Assembly (NCBI GenBank): GCA_014529385.2
Contig: CM043964.1
Location: forward strand, 2,523,497-2,587,496
Direction: 5' to 3'
Length of the DNA: 64,000 bases
Origin: Adiantum capillus-veneris
Taxonomy: Eukaryota; Streptophyta; Polypodiopsida; Polypodiales; Pteridaceae
Position numbers and translations under genes: made by a program. Position 1 is the first letter of the stretch; each line of letters opens with the position of its first letter. Below are positions 23,262-34,385 of the stretch, in pieces. The notes beneath the pieces were generated by a model that saw only the letters and a list, made by a program, of their open reading frames with translations, did no database searches and was not told the origin of the DNA.

Positions 23262-24126
23262 TTTGAGGAGCTACAGTCAATACACAGGTTTCCGCAGCTC
23301 CGGAAAACAGCAAAAAAGAGAGGTTTTTTGGTCATAACTCCCTCACCCGAACTCGGAATACAGTGATCCAGGAGTCTATCTTTATGTTTTTGGGCGTTCC
23401 GGACGCATTGGCATACTCAGATTTGCCAAAATCTGCAATTTTCTGCAGCAAACAGCCAGTTCACACAAGCATAGGAGATGTCGAGTTTTGCACTCGGCAG
23501 TAGATTTACAGGTTACAGGTGAAGAATTCAGCATTTACACAGGTTTTGGAGAGCGACATAGAGCTTTTGCATCATGATATTGTGTTATCAAAGATTATGT
23601 TTGGTTGTTGTGGGTCCGTTATGGACAGCCGCCTATGTAAGAAAGATTGTGGGAAGAAGTTGAGGCGGTTACATTGTCAGATTGAGTACTTTGTGGTTAT
23701 GTATGGATATGCGGTCAATGTATTTTGGAAAACTGCAGCCTTTGTGAGGGTCGAGTGAGGTTTTTTGAAGCCTTGCCTTGGGAGCTTTGGTACCTTGGCA
23801 AGGTGGATTAGGTACTGGAGCGAACCCCCGACTGGCCCCGCGAAAGACCTCATACGTCGTTTACGACTATGGGAAGAAGGTGGATGTATGGATATGTGGT
23901 ACAGGACAGCGTATGGATTGCATTTGCATACAGGTCCATGTGGACATTGTTTTAGAGTATTTATGCATAGTACTGAGTCAGTGGATTTTCCCTTGGCAGT
24001 GAGAGATTTTATGTCAGTGTTTATGAGAACTTTGGTTGAGATTGTCACTTGAGATATTGTCCAAATACAAACGAAACTCTGCCGAAATTTTGTCAAAATC
24101 CTTTGAAAGAAATTGAGAGAGTGAAG
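23262..24126 (+). other. Copia-B leader
   Basis: About 0.86 kb of untranslated leader. The frame of gag-pol is open back to 24049, but the ATG at 24127 is the better start: it begins the conserved gag N-terminus, and the 26 extra codons overlap the leader motif shared with Copia-A (24075-24089). The other shared block is at 23733-23769. Confidence 0.6.
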
Positions 24127-27100
24127 ATGGCAGAAAGCTCAACTCAAGTCACACAGATTGTTGGAGAGAAGCTGACCAGAGAGAACTACAGCATATGGTC
24201 TTACAGGATGGAGAACTTTATCATGGGCAAAGGTTTATGGGATTATGTTACAGGTGAACAAGAGTGTCCAGAGGTTGGTTTGGAACCAAATAGAGAGAAT
24301 GTTGAAGCACATAAAACATGGCAAGCAGGAGTAGAAGCTTACAAGAAGTGGATCGAGAATTCAAGGAAAGTGATGCATTGGATTTCACTATGCATTAGTG
24401 ACTTCTTTATACCACATGTGAAGAAGGCTCAATCTCCAAAGGAAGCATGGGAGATACTAGCAAGAATAAACAGCTCCAATACAGAACCACGAAAAGTTCA
24501 CTTGAAGCAAAGGTTACATTGTGTATGGCGAGGAAATAGATCCATATCAGATTATGTGACAGAGATAAAGCAAATACAGGAAGATCTTGCGAGCATTAAT
24601 GTTGAAGTTCCAGATGATGACTTAGTTTCAGTGACATTGAATGGTTTGGGACCGGAATACAAGTCATTGGATACATCTATATCTGTTCGAGGACACATGC
24701 CTGATTTTGAAGAGTTAGTAAACCTTTGTTTGCAAGAAGAGGTGAAGTTAGGAAAGTCAGGTCCTTCTACATCAAATAACAATTCCAGAGATCAGGTTTT
24801 TTACTCTAGAGGTCGTGGAAACAATAGAGGTGGAAGAGGAAACTATGGTCGTGGAAACAATGTTGGAAGAGGTCAATGGCAAAACCAACAAAGTCAAAGT
24901 TACAATGATTATAGCCAAAGAGGCAGGGGGAGAGCCCGAACTCGTGGACGTGGAGGAGGACGATTTGTACATCCTCAAAGAGATGGATATTGTAACAGAT
25001 GTGGCATTTATGGTCACTTTGAAAGAGAATGTTACACAAGGCTAAATCAAAATCGTGATCGTGGTGGAAGAGGCCGAGGTTATGGCAGACATGGAGGAAA
25101 CTTTGCTGGATACAATCCTCATGATCAAAATATATATGACAATAGGTCGAGTGGACATTTATTTCCTATGGAGCATGTTGTTGGAAGCATGGTGGAGCCA
25201 CATCATACAGATGATTGGTATTTAGATAGTGGTGCCACAAATCATATGACATATCATGGTGAATGGTTTGACAGAAAAGAGAAGTTAGAAGAGGATGAGT
25301 TTGTCACTACAGGTGATGATACTATGCATCGGATTACACATGTTGGTTCAGTTCCATTGCTAGAAAAAGACGGGACATACAACACATTGGGAGATGTTCT
25401 ATATGTGCCTTCAATCACAAAGAATTTAGCATCAGTTGGACAGATGACAGATCAAGGGTTGCAAGTCCGTTTTAATCGTTATGGCTGCTTCATAGAGGAG
25501 TTTCACAACGGCAGACCAGGCAAGATATTGGCACGTGGAAGAAAGAAAGGCCGCTTGTTCTCATTGGAAGCTGGAGATCCATGTTTACACAGTGGTATGT
25601 ATGCAAACAAATCAGCCACTCAAGATGATTGGGCAAATTTATGGCATAAGAGAATCGGTCATGTCAATTTTAGAAGATTAAAGCATATGCAATTAAATCA
25701 AATTGTACGTGGATTACCAAAGTTTGGCAGATTGAATTTTGATCATGTTTGTGAAGCTTGTCAATTTGGAAAGCAATCTCGTTTACCATTTCCAAAGAGG
25801 GGGAGAATTAGCCAGAGCCCTTTGGAAATTGTTCATTCAGATATTTGGGGACCTTGTGATCATGCTACACCAAATGGTTGTCGATATTTTATCACATTTA
25901 CGGATGATTACAGCAGAATGACATGGGTTTACTTTCTAAAGGCAAAGTCAGAGGCATTTGAGGTATTTTTGGAGTTCAAAGTTATGGTTGAGAAAGAGAA
26001 TGGTTGTCAAATTAAATGCCTACGTACAGATGGAGGGGGAGAGTACATGTCACACAGTTTTGATGATTACTTACGTGAACAAGGCATAAGAAGACAGATT
26101 ACTTGCAGATACACACCACAACAAAATGGAGTTGCTGAGAGAAAGAATAGAGTCATAGCAGAGATTGCTAGAGCCATGATGAATGAGATGAATATGCCAT
26201 TAACATATTGGGCTGAAGCAGTTCATACAGCAGTACACATTATGAATCGAACACCAACAGCTGCCATTCATGAAATTTCACCTTATGAGAGACTTTATGG
26301 GATCAAGCCAACAGTTTCCTACATGAAAGTTTTTGGATGTGTTTGCTATGTTCATGTACCAAATGAAGCAAGAAAGAAGATGGAGCCAAAGGCAGTGAAG
26401 TGTATATTCTTGGGCTACCCAGTTGAAAAGAAAGGTTACAAGTGCTATGATCCTACGACAAGGCAAGTTTATGTCAGTAGAGATGTCAGATTTTGTGAGC
26501 ATGAACCATGGTATAAACCAAAGCCAGTGATGATAGAAGATGAGTATGAAGAGCAAGAGAATGTGCGTCATGTTGTTGATAAGCCAGGACCATCAACAAG
26601 AACTATTTCAGGACCACATATGGCGGAGGAGAGTACAGGAAGTGTCAACCCATGGAGTGGTCGTTTGCGAGATAAGAAGCAAGACGAGAAAGGCAAGAAG
26701 AAAGTGGTTGAAGAGAGTTCTGGAGATGAAAGCCTCGATGAAGAGCATGATTTACCACATTTGAGGACACCTGGAAGTAAGAATATTGAGAAATATGTAC
26801 CCCCATATGCAAGAGTTGAAGAGAAGAGTGCACCACAATTGAGAAGATCAGAGAGGGTGCGTTATCCAGTTGATAGATTGACATACAACGGTTACATGCG
26901 TACACATTATGCATACATGGTTTCACGTGTGCAACATAAAGAGCCTACATGTTTTCAAGAGGCAATTGGAAAATCAGAATGGGAGTCAGCTATGGATGAT
27001 GAGATGGATGCTCTTGTGAAGAATGACACTTGGGATTTGGTTCACTTGCCAAGTGGAAAGAAAGCAATTGGTTCAAAATGGGTATACAAAGTCAAGTGCA

Positions 27101-28494
27101 AGTCAGATGGTAGTGTGGAAAGATACAAAGCGAGGCTTGTTGCTAAAGGTTATGCACAAACAAAAGGTCTTGATTATGATGAGACATTTAGTCCAGTTGC
27201 AAAGATGACAACAGTCAGATTGGTGATAGCAATGGCAAGTATGTTCGGTTGGAAGTTACGGCAAATGGATGTAGATAATGCATTCTTGAATGGTGACTTG
27301 GAAGAAGAAGTTTATATGATACAGCCAGAGGGTTATCAACATCCAGAGTTTCCATATTATGTGTGTAAGTTGAAGAAAGCATTGTATGGTTTGAAGCAAG
27401 CATCTAGAGCTTGGTGTGAAAAGATAACCAGATTCTTGAAGAAGATTGGATTTAAACAATCTATTGCTGATCACTCATTATTTTTGAAGCATGTTGATGG
27501 AGAGATCGTCGTTATTGTTATCTATGTTGATGACTTGATTCTCACTGGAAATCATGCTGAGAAAATTTTGCATGTCAAGAAGAGTTTGTTGAGAGAATTC
27601 AACATGAAGGACCTTGGTGAGTTGAGATATTTCTTGGGAATTGAAATTGTCAATACTTTATCAGGAATTTGGATGATACAAAGACAATATGCATTGGATA
27701 TGCTTGAGAAGTATGGAATGACAGCATGCAAACCGGTTGATACACCTCTTGATCAAAATGTGAAGTTGTTTGATGATGGACATTACATTGAGGATGTCAC
27801 TATGTATCGCAAGATGGTTGGAAGCCTTATTTACTTGACAATAACAAGGCCAGATTTGAGTTATGCAGTGGGTGTTGTGAGTCAATTCATGCAAAAGCCA
27901 TGTAAAAGTCATCTTGATGCAGTGAGACGGATTATGAGATATGTGAAAGCCACTGTCAGTTATGGAATGTTTTATGAAAAGAATGGGAAGCTTTGTCTTT
28001 ATGGTTACACAGATGCAGATTGGGCAGGAGATTTTATGGATAGAAGATCTACAAGTGGTTATGCATTTTCCATTGGCAATGGTATGATAAGTTGGAGTAG
28101 CAAGAAGCAATCAACTGTAGCATTATCAAGTACAGAAGCTGAATATCGTGGAGCAGCTTTGGCAGCATGTGAAGAGTCATGGTTGAGAGTACTTATGGTA
28201 GAATTTGGTTTTGACTATCTTGACAGTGTCATTATATATTGTGACAATATTAGCAGCATCATGTTAGCAAAGAATCCAGTCTACCATGCTCGCACTAAAC
28301 ACATTGAGGTACATTATCACTTCATTAGAGAAAAAGTTTTGGCAAATGAGATTGATTTGGTGTATGTGAAGACAAATGATCAAGTTGCGGATATATTCAC
28401 AAAAGCTCTTGGAAAGGAGAAGTTTTGCTACTTTCGTGAAGCATTGGGAATCCATCATATGCAAGCTCACTCTGAGCTTGAGGGGGAGTGTTAA
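24127..28494 (+). CDS. Copia-B gag-pol polyprotein (1455 aa, intact)
   Basis: One frame encodes the whole retrotransposition machinery. Gag (about 1-280) has the RENYSIWSYRMENF start and a Gly/Arg-rich stretch. A CX2CX4HX4C zinc knuckle lies at 289-302. The retropepsin active site DSGA is at 367-370. The pre-integrase block (LWHKRIGHV) precedes an integrase with D572, D635 and E671 (D-x35-E spacing). RT follows with the YVDD active site at 1133-1136, then RNase H with D1296 (TDADWAGD) and STEAEYR. The stop TAA lies 4 bp inside the 3' LTR, so the last codons overlap the polypurine tract. The upstream ATG at 24049 would add 26 residues but is less likely. No frameshift or missing catalytic residue is visible. 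Gag and Pol share one frame, as in other plant Copia elements; how their ratio is set is not visible. Confidence 0.95.
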   Translation: MAESSTQVTQIVGEKLTRENYSIWSYRMENFIMGKGLWDYVTGEQECPEVGLEPNRENVEAHKTWQAGVEAYKKWIENSRKVMHWISLCISDFFIPHVKKAQSPKEAWEILARINSSNTEPRKVHLKQRLHCVWRGNRSISDYVTEIKQIQEDLASINVEVPDDDLVSVTLNGLGPEYKSLDTSISVRGHMPDFEELVNLCLQEEVKLGKSGPSTSNNNSRDQVFYSRGRGNNRGGRGNYGRGNNVGRGQWQNQQSQSYNDYSQRGRGRARTRGRGGGRFVHPQRDGYCNRCGIYGHFERECYTRLNQNRDRGGRGRGYGRHGGNFAGYNPHDQNIYDNRSSGHLFPMEHVVGSMVEPHHTDDWYLDSGATNHMTYHGEWFDRKEKLEEDEFVTTGDDTMHRITHVGSVPLLEKDGTYNTLGDVLYVPSITKNLASVGQMTDQGLQVRFNRYGCFIEEFHNGRPGKILARGRKKGRLFSLEAGDPCLHSGMYANKSATQDDWANLWHKRIGHVNFRRLKHMQLNQIVRGLPKFGRLNFDHVCEACQFGKQSRLPFPKRGRISQSPLEIVHSDIWGPCDHATPNGCRYFITFTDDYSRMTWVYFLKAKSEAFEVFLEFKVMVEKENGCQIKCLRTDGGGEYMSHSFDDYLREQGIRRQITCRYTPQQNGVAERKNRVIAEIARAMMNEMNMPLTYWAEAVHTAVHIMNRTPTAAIHEISPYERLYGIKPTVSYMKVFGCVCYVHVPNEARKKMEPKAVKCIFLGYPVEKKGYKCYDPTTRQVYVSRDVRFCEHEPWYKPKPVMIEDEYEEQENVRHVVDKPGPSTRTISGPHMAEESTGSVNPWSGRLRDKKQDEKGKKKVVEESSGDESLDEEHDLPHLRTPGSKNIEKYVPPYARVEEKSAPQLRRSERVRYPVDRLTYNGYMRTHYAYMVSRVQHKEPTCFQEAIGKSEWESAMDDEMDALVKNDTWDLVHLPSGKKAIGSKWVYKVKCKSDGSVERYKARLVAKGYAQTKGLDYDETFSPVAKMTTVRLVIAMASMFGWKLRQMDVDNAFLNGDLEEEVYMIQPEGYQHPEFPYYVCKLKKALYGLKQASRAWCEKITRFLKKIGFKQSIADHSLFLKHVDGEIVVIVIYVDDLILTGNHAEKILHVKKSLLREFNMKDLGELRYFLGIEIVNTLSGIWMIQRQYALDMLEKYGMTACKPVDTPLDQNVKLFDDGHYIEDVTMYRKMVGSLIYLTITRPDLSYAVGVVSQFMQKPCKSHLDAVRRIMRYVKATVSYGMFYEKNGKLCLYGYTDADWAGDFMDRRSTSGYAFSIGNGMISWSSKKQSTVALSSTEAEYRGAALAACEESWLRVLMVEFGFDYLDSVIIYCDNISSIMLAKNPVYHARTKHIEVHYHFIREKVLANEIDLVYVKTNDQVADIFTKALGKEKFCYFREALGIHHMQAHSELEGEC
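28480..28488 (+). other. Polypurine tract of Copia-B
   Basis: GAGGGGGAG directly abuts the 3' LTR and is translated as the end of the polyprotein. Confidence 0.88.
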
Positions 28495-28719
28495 AGAATA
28501 TGATGTTAAAGAATATGCCCATTGTGCTATGGGCGGCTGGACACTGACTATACTATGTTGTAAATATACTTTGGATAATAGTTCAAAAAGAAGAAGAAGA
28601 GAAGAGCAGCTCGTTGAATGGCTGCTACAGGGTAACGATTGTGTGTGTGTGTCTCGATGTGTGTTGGTGTGTGTGTGTAGTCTTCTTTTCTACCTTCTCC
28701 ATCACCTGCGCACTCTACA
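28489..28719 (+). repeat. 3' LTR of Copia-B (231 bp)
   Basis: I found no difference from 23012-23242 on reading both through. It is followed by the TSD copy GTATT and by the interrupted Gypsy-2 frame. Confidence 0.95.
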
Positions 28720-28724
28720 GTATT

Positions 28725-30014
28725 GAAGACTCTGTTTTCCACCTTTGTGTTCTCTGGCACAACCTTTTTTGGTCTCCATACCAACTTTGACTCCGTTTTT
28801 TCCCAAGGTTGAGCTGTTATATTATTGCTTGTCTTCCTTATCCACTGTTGAGAATTCCTCGTCGAAGAGTAATCCGGTTGTAAAGAAACTTTTGGTTGCC
28901 ATTGCTTCTTCTTTTTCTCTGGTTGTTGTTTACCTTTGTCTTTGGATTCGTCCTTTGGAGTTGGCTCTGCTCCTTTGGTGAATTTAACTGATTGACTTTC
29001 ACCTTCGTATTTGATAAGCACTAATTTAGAACTCCAGTCAATCATTGCATTGTATTGCTTCTGCCATGGTTGTCCTAGCAATAATGGATGTTGTGTAGCT
29101 TGGTCTTCAACCACGTAAAACATATGAGGATACACATATTGGTTAATCTGTATATGTAAAACTGTGCATCCGACAGTTTTGATTGAATTCTCAGAGTAAC
29201 TCTTTAACTCTTGCTTGGCAGTTTGTAGTTTAGTGTCATTTGTCAATTGTCTATACAAACTGAGTGAAAGTAGGTTAGCTTGAGCTCCTGAATCCAATAG
29301 TGCTCTGGCTTTGATTTGGTTGGTTCCTACTTTGCATTCAATGATGGGTTCTTCTTTGTCATTATCCATTTCTGTTATACTGACTGCGTTTATTCGTATT
29401 GCTCCTTCATTGCGCTGTTCCTGACATAGTAGTCTTCTTTTCTCCATTCTTTCCTTTGCCTTAGCTTGCGCTTCCTCCACAATCTTTTTCTTTGTCTGGA
29501 CACGCAGCTTTTCTTGATGTATTTTGAGAAGCATGTCTTGGGTTAGCGGCAAAAGATACTTTTTCACTCTGCATTTACTAATCCAATTGGGCATTTCTTC
29601 TCCGTCTAATGTAGCAAGCTTGACGGTTCCACTTGGTGATAGATCTTTAACCACCAGAGGCCCCATCCCTCGCTTTTTAAGCTCCTTAGCATGCTGTTTC
29701 AGAGTGTAAACGAGGACATAGTCCCCAACCTTAAACTCTTTAGTCCGCACATGCTTATCAAAAAATTCTTTTTGTCGCCTTTTCTGAGCGTAGATAGAAG
29801 CTACTGCTTTTAGGCGAAGCTCGTCTAGCTTTTCCAGGTCATCTATTCTATCAGTTTCTTTTTCGAGTATAGTTCTCAGCATGAAGTATGGAACCACGTC
29901 GTACCCGTCCTTGTCGCAAAATTTCGTTGTGGGACCATCCGGAATTGCACAAACATCTAGGGTTGCTAGAATGTGTGTCCATTCTAATGGTTCAAGTGTG
30001 TCCTCTGGAAAGGG
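28725..30014 (-). pseudogene. Gypsy-2 integrase C-terminus fused to a second retropepsin-like domain (5' part)
   Basis: In phase with the protease frame. Residues coded at 29900-29560 match the C-terminal DNA-binding part of Gypsy integrases: YAQKRRQKEFFDKHV, FKVGDYVLVY and a GPLVVKDLSPSGTVKL block. At 29370-29020 a second aspartic-protease-like domain follows: ALLDSGAQANLLSLSLYRQL (catalytic D-S-G near 29283-29294), a flap region, then LLLGQPW. A charged linker leads to the W-repeat tail. Copia-B interrupts the frame after RVFNT; it resumes at 23006. Gypsy-1 (1-939) has the same C-terminal half. Confidence 0.8.
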
Positions 30015-31559
30015 TTATCCTATATAAGTTTCGTCTTCGATAGCCCTTTCTAAAACACATTCTTCTCGTTTCAGACTTCCACATTTCGAAGCTCCACACA
30101 TCCATAACTCCTTGGGTTTACCTAACCAATGTGGAAATTCAGATCCCGCCAAAGTAGCAGAATCAAACTCCTCCACCGGTGTTCGGTTCACATCTTTGTA
30201 GCTATGGTCTTTCAGGTTCACACGTGTAGTGGTTTCCATATTTCTCAGGTATATGTGATCGTAGCCCCAATCCTGGACCATTTTCAACTGTCTCATGAAT
30301 GGTCTTCCCAGTATGATATCATAGTTATTCTCCTTGCCAAAATCGACAATAGCAAAAGTATGTTCGTATTCAATGCCGCAAGAAGTCACTACAACTTTCT
30401 CTAATAACCCCACAGGTTTCTCCATGTGTCCATCTGCTAATTGGAGTTTCAACCTAGTCTTCCTTATTGCTGGTTTCCCCCATTTTTTCCAGATTTCTTT
30501 TGTAGCAATGGCTACCCCAGCTCCGCTGTCTAGTATTGCCATCGTCTTCACTCCTTGGAATTCAATTGGTAAGGTTGTATTCCCCTCTTCACCTTCGCAA
30601 TACTCTCCGACCTTGTTTAAGGGTACAGGCTTAGCATTCTTTTGTGGTTTGCTCAGCTCTTGTATACCCTCTTTCAGTCTCGATGTTGGGTCTTTTATCC
30701 CGAATTTCTCCAAGCATTTTCCTATAGTGGTCCACATATGTGGTCTTAGCCTCAAAAGCTCAGCTAGAGTGATAGTGCATGTTACTGGTGTTGACAAGAT
30801 CTCTATCAATCCTTGCGAGTCCATGACTTTTTCTGATGAGATTCTTCGTGAGGGAAGTGCTCTAATCTCGGATTTTGCTTCATACTCTCCTAAGTATGAA
30901 GGTAAGGTATTCAGTGAATGAGGTTTGCTCTCCATTGTTCTAACAGAGCCCCCATCTCCCCAGTAAGATTGCAGATCCAAGTCCACTTGAGATCCTGCCT
31001 CAAATTCCACTATGGGAGGATTCGTGATGTCCTTTTCCCAATTTGTCTGATTAGCTTGGCAACTTAGCTCGTTTGCAAAGTTTGCCTCTCTCACTTGTTT
31101 CCAAAATTCATTGTAATCCTCATCTCTTCCGTAAGACCTCTGTATGACTGGATGAAAACTCTCTATCTCCTGATCGGTTGTGTTCAACACTATGCGGTCA
31201 TCCTTGTGTGTGTTTTCAGGCTTTTGTGCACTGGGAGTCTTTTCAGCTACCCGTGAAACAATAGTCTCTTGCTGAATTGGGTTTTCCGTTCCACAATTCA
31301 TTGTTTCTTTTGGTGGTTCTAATAAGGCTTGTGCAGTCTCGATCATTCTCTGGCACATTTCAAGTCTCTGCTTTTCCAATTCCGCGTTTGGGTATGTCAT
31401 CCACCTCTGTTCTTGTGTTTGGTTGTTCTTTAACCTAGCTTCGTAAGCTCTCATCAGTGCGTCCAATGGTTCATGAACTTTGTCGACCAGCACTGATCCC
31501 CCTGAGCTTAAGCTCGTTGTTTCTTTGATACTCTTTTGTTTCGTTCTTTCCGGGCTCAT
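30015..31559 (-). pseudogene. Gypsy-2 first protease (retropepsin) region
   Basis: The frame is in phase with gag. It starts at the ATG at 31559, two codons after the gag TGA, and ends at TAA 30015-30017. The first 270 residues are charged and unrecognised. A retropepsin domain follows with AILDSGAGVAIATKEIW near 30510-30550 (catalytic D-S-G) and DIILGRPFMRQ near 30285-30325. In an autonomous element RT should follow. Here the frame passes the stop and reads straight into the integrase C-terminus, so RT, RNase H and most of integrase are deleted. Confidence 0.82.
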
Positions 31560-31562
31560 CTC

Positions 31563-34385
31563 TCATTTCCCGTTTTGACTCTCAAGTTTTTCTAATCTAT
31601 CTTTCGTTCGCTTTAGTTCCTCAGCTAGAATAGCGTCTTCACGTTCTTTTCTCAACTTCATGCGTGCTTTTCTAGCTTTCCATGTGTTTCTCTGACTCCG
31701 AGGTCCTTGACTAACCACTTCAGTCGCTAACTTTCCATTCTCAGGTTCTCTAGTGGTTTTCTTAGCTTGAGCTCTAGTAACAACTTGCGTTGGTATCAGA
31801 GTTTCATTTTCAGACCCACTGCTGGTAGGAATAGTTTCTAGCATATTCAATGTCGTCTTTTGCACTTTGTTTGGATTCTTTGAACAATCCTCGATGAGGT
31901 GAGTAACCCCACACTCAGTGCAATAAGCGTTAATTCTAATGATTTCCGTATGTGGACAAACATTCATCAGATGGTCACCTCCAAACTTGTAACAGGGTCC
32001 TAGTGCTGGTCTTGGTCCCACTTGATTCGTCCTTTGTGGATAGGATGGTCTTTGTCCTGTTAACCCTCCATGAGCTATGAACATCAATGTTCTTGCGTCC
32101 AAATTGTATCTCTCTTCATCAGAAGCACTTGTAACTGTTGGTGTTCCAACATTTCCAATCATGCCCCATGGTTCTAGTTGTTTGGGTTCTTCTGGTGGGT
32201 AATACACAGTTGGAGACATGTGTGCACCAGATTCTTCATAATAGGCTTGAACAGGCACTAAGGCTTGTTCTTTCTGATTCTCTAAGGTTGGTGCATATCT
32301 AATGCCCACTGGTCTTGCTCCTGGTAAAGGTGGTTGTTGTCCCAATACCGGTTGCGGTCTTTCTATCCCCATAGGTCCTGGTACATTTCCCCTTGGGTAT
32401 CGAGGTACTGGATGTACTTGAGGTGGTGCTAATTGAGCAGGAGGTGCATACTGACGCTCCCTTACATACCCTTTGTTGTAATAGCACTCCTCTGTTGGGT
32501 GGTTTGTCCATTTTTGTTCCATAGCACACCATTTCAGTGTTTTTGGCAATGGTTTTTGGTATGGTGCCATCCTTTTTAGAGCATCTTCTATCATTTGCTC
32601 TACATTTGGCATGGTTGTTGTTTGAACATTCTTTTTAGTGGTAGTCTCGCTCCCTACGGAGGAGGAGCTACTGGATGCAAAATCTGTATCCGCTGACACC
32701 TCTCCATAAACCGTACAGTTATCCACTAAGTACAATGCCTCTCTCGTTACTTGCTCGAAACTTGTACAAGCTTTCAAGTGCAAGTCCTTCTTGAGAGTGT
32801 CGTTTCTCAGTCCCTCAATAAAGAGAACAGATAGTCTGTCATCTTGTGGTCGTTCACGTACTGGACATCTCTCAATGTATTGTTTGAAGAGAAGTGAAGC
32901 TTCCTTCACTTTTTCGTGTTCTCTCTGTTTAAAAGCATATATTTGTGAGACCGTATTGTGCTTAATCCCTCGTTTTGAGAATTCCTCAGCAAACTCTCTT
33001 AGCAAATGGTCAATGTCATGGAATCCCCCTATGTTCAGTGGTTGAAACCATGTCAATGTCGTACCTTCTAGAGTAAGACCAAATCCTTCGTATTGTGTAT
33101 GGAAATCTGTTATCTGCTCAGCTCTTAAGACTTGCTTAAAGAGTGACACATGGGCATACGGATCTCCAGAACCACCATACTTCTTTGGCATACACTTCGC
33201 TACTTGAGATGGTCTCATACGTCTATGGTCTGCTACCAATCTCATTGCTCCTGTGTCCCGACTAAAGCTTTCTCTAGCATCATGGACTTCATGGGTTACC
33301 CTTGTCGGTTCCTCTGCCCTGAATCTACTACTAGGAGGTAAATGTGATGGTTCTGCTTCGAACCTTGGACCTGCAGTGGTATATGTGGGGATTGGAACTG
33401 CACTACCTCGATTCGTATCCATTGACTCTCTGGAATGTAATGATCCCATTGGTCCAAGCTTCGAGTACGGAGGTTGGCTGAAAGAGTCAGCAACTTGAGT
33501 TCTTTGTCCTCCTGTTGTCATTGGGTTTTGCACTCCATTTGTTGGTGCTGGTCTTTGTGAGCTAGAAGTAACATAATACTGATGTAGTGGTCCCCCAAAG
33601 TATGTATATCCTTCTAATTCTTTCTTGCCCATTGTTGAGTATTGCCTCCCATACTTGTCGTAAGCGGCAATTTTCACTTCCGATCCCTCTGTGTAGGTAA
33701 AGACATAAAGTCTTTTTTGGTCTGTCAACTCTCCGGTGTAGGGTTCTTCACATCTATAATAGAGATCTTGCTCCCCATTATTATATTTGTATAGCCCCAC
33801 ATAGATGTTATCAGTGTTGATCCTTGTAGTTTCATTCTCTCTTCTTAACCTCGCATCAGGGAAGTTCATTATTGGTGCCTTCTCCTCAAGTTCTTCATCT
33901 ACTTTGGCTTTGGTGCCCATCAATCCCCACTTGTCCACAATGTTAGGGTTTAGGACTACCAATTACATGGTACCCTCGTCATCTAGATATCTATCTCCGC
34001 TATAGCTCACATGCACTAAGTCCTTGAACTCACTAGGTCTCTCCTCTATCTTTACACAATAGCGGTCCATTCCATCTTTGTAGATCTTGGCACCTTGCTC
34101 ATTGTCGTACTGGTATTTTATGAACAATAGCTTCATTGTGGCGGAAGGGTTTGATGATCCTGCTGCCATATTTTCTCTGTTGTTCAGGTTCAAGTGTTCC
34201 AAGTGTTCGGTGAAAATCTCGTAAGATCTCTCCGAAGAAGTATCAGAGACACTTCCTTCAAAGATCGGCTCTAATGGTTGCACCCAACTTTGGTTTACAC
34301 TTCCCTCGGTTGATATGACACTTGCTTGTTCCCCTTGTTTTGGTTGGTTATTCTGGAGATTCCTGCCCGATCTCAAATTCATCAA
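31563..34385 (-). pseudogene. Gypsy-2 gag
   Basis: ATG at 34385 opens the frame (MMNLRSGRNLQ). A TAA at 33963-33965 interrupts it after 140 residues and the same frame then runs to a TGA at 31563-31565. The middle (about 33200-32690) is a retrotransposon gag core: PKKYGGSGDPYAHVSLFKQV, TLTWFQPL and a FxQYIERCPVRERP block. A Cys/His cluster near 31870-31990 (CYKFGGDHLMNVCPH, then CTECGVTHLIEDC) looks like two modified zinc knuckles, with Gly in place of the second Cys of the first. The C-terminus is rich in Lys/Arg/Glu. Gag forms the particle and binds RNA. The protease frame follows in phase after TGA-GAG-ATG. Confidence 0.82.

Larger units (their letters stand above)
23012..28719 (+). mobile_element. 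Copia-B: complete, recently inserted Ty1/Copia element
   Basis: It has 231-bp LTRs at 23012-23242 and 28489-28719, which appear identical by eye, and TSD GTATT at 23007-23011 and 28720-28724. A tRNA-iMet primer-binding site, a leader of 0.86 kb, an uninterrupted gag-pol and a polypurine tract are all present. Total length is 5708 bp. The uninterrupted site is visible in Gypsy-1 at 481-485 (AATAC). This is the youngest insertion in the window, and it looks able to encode all its own enzymes. Confidence 0.96.
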
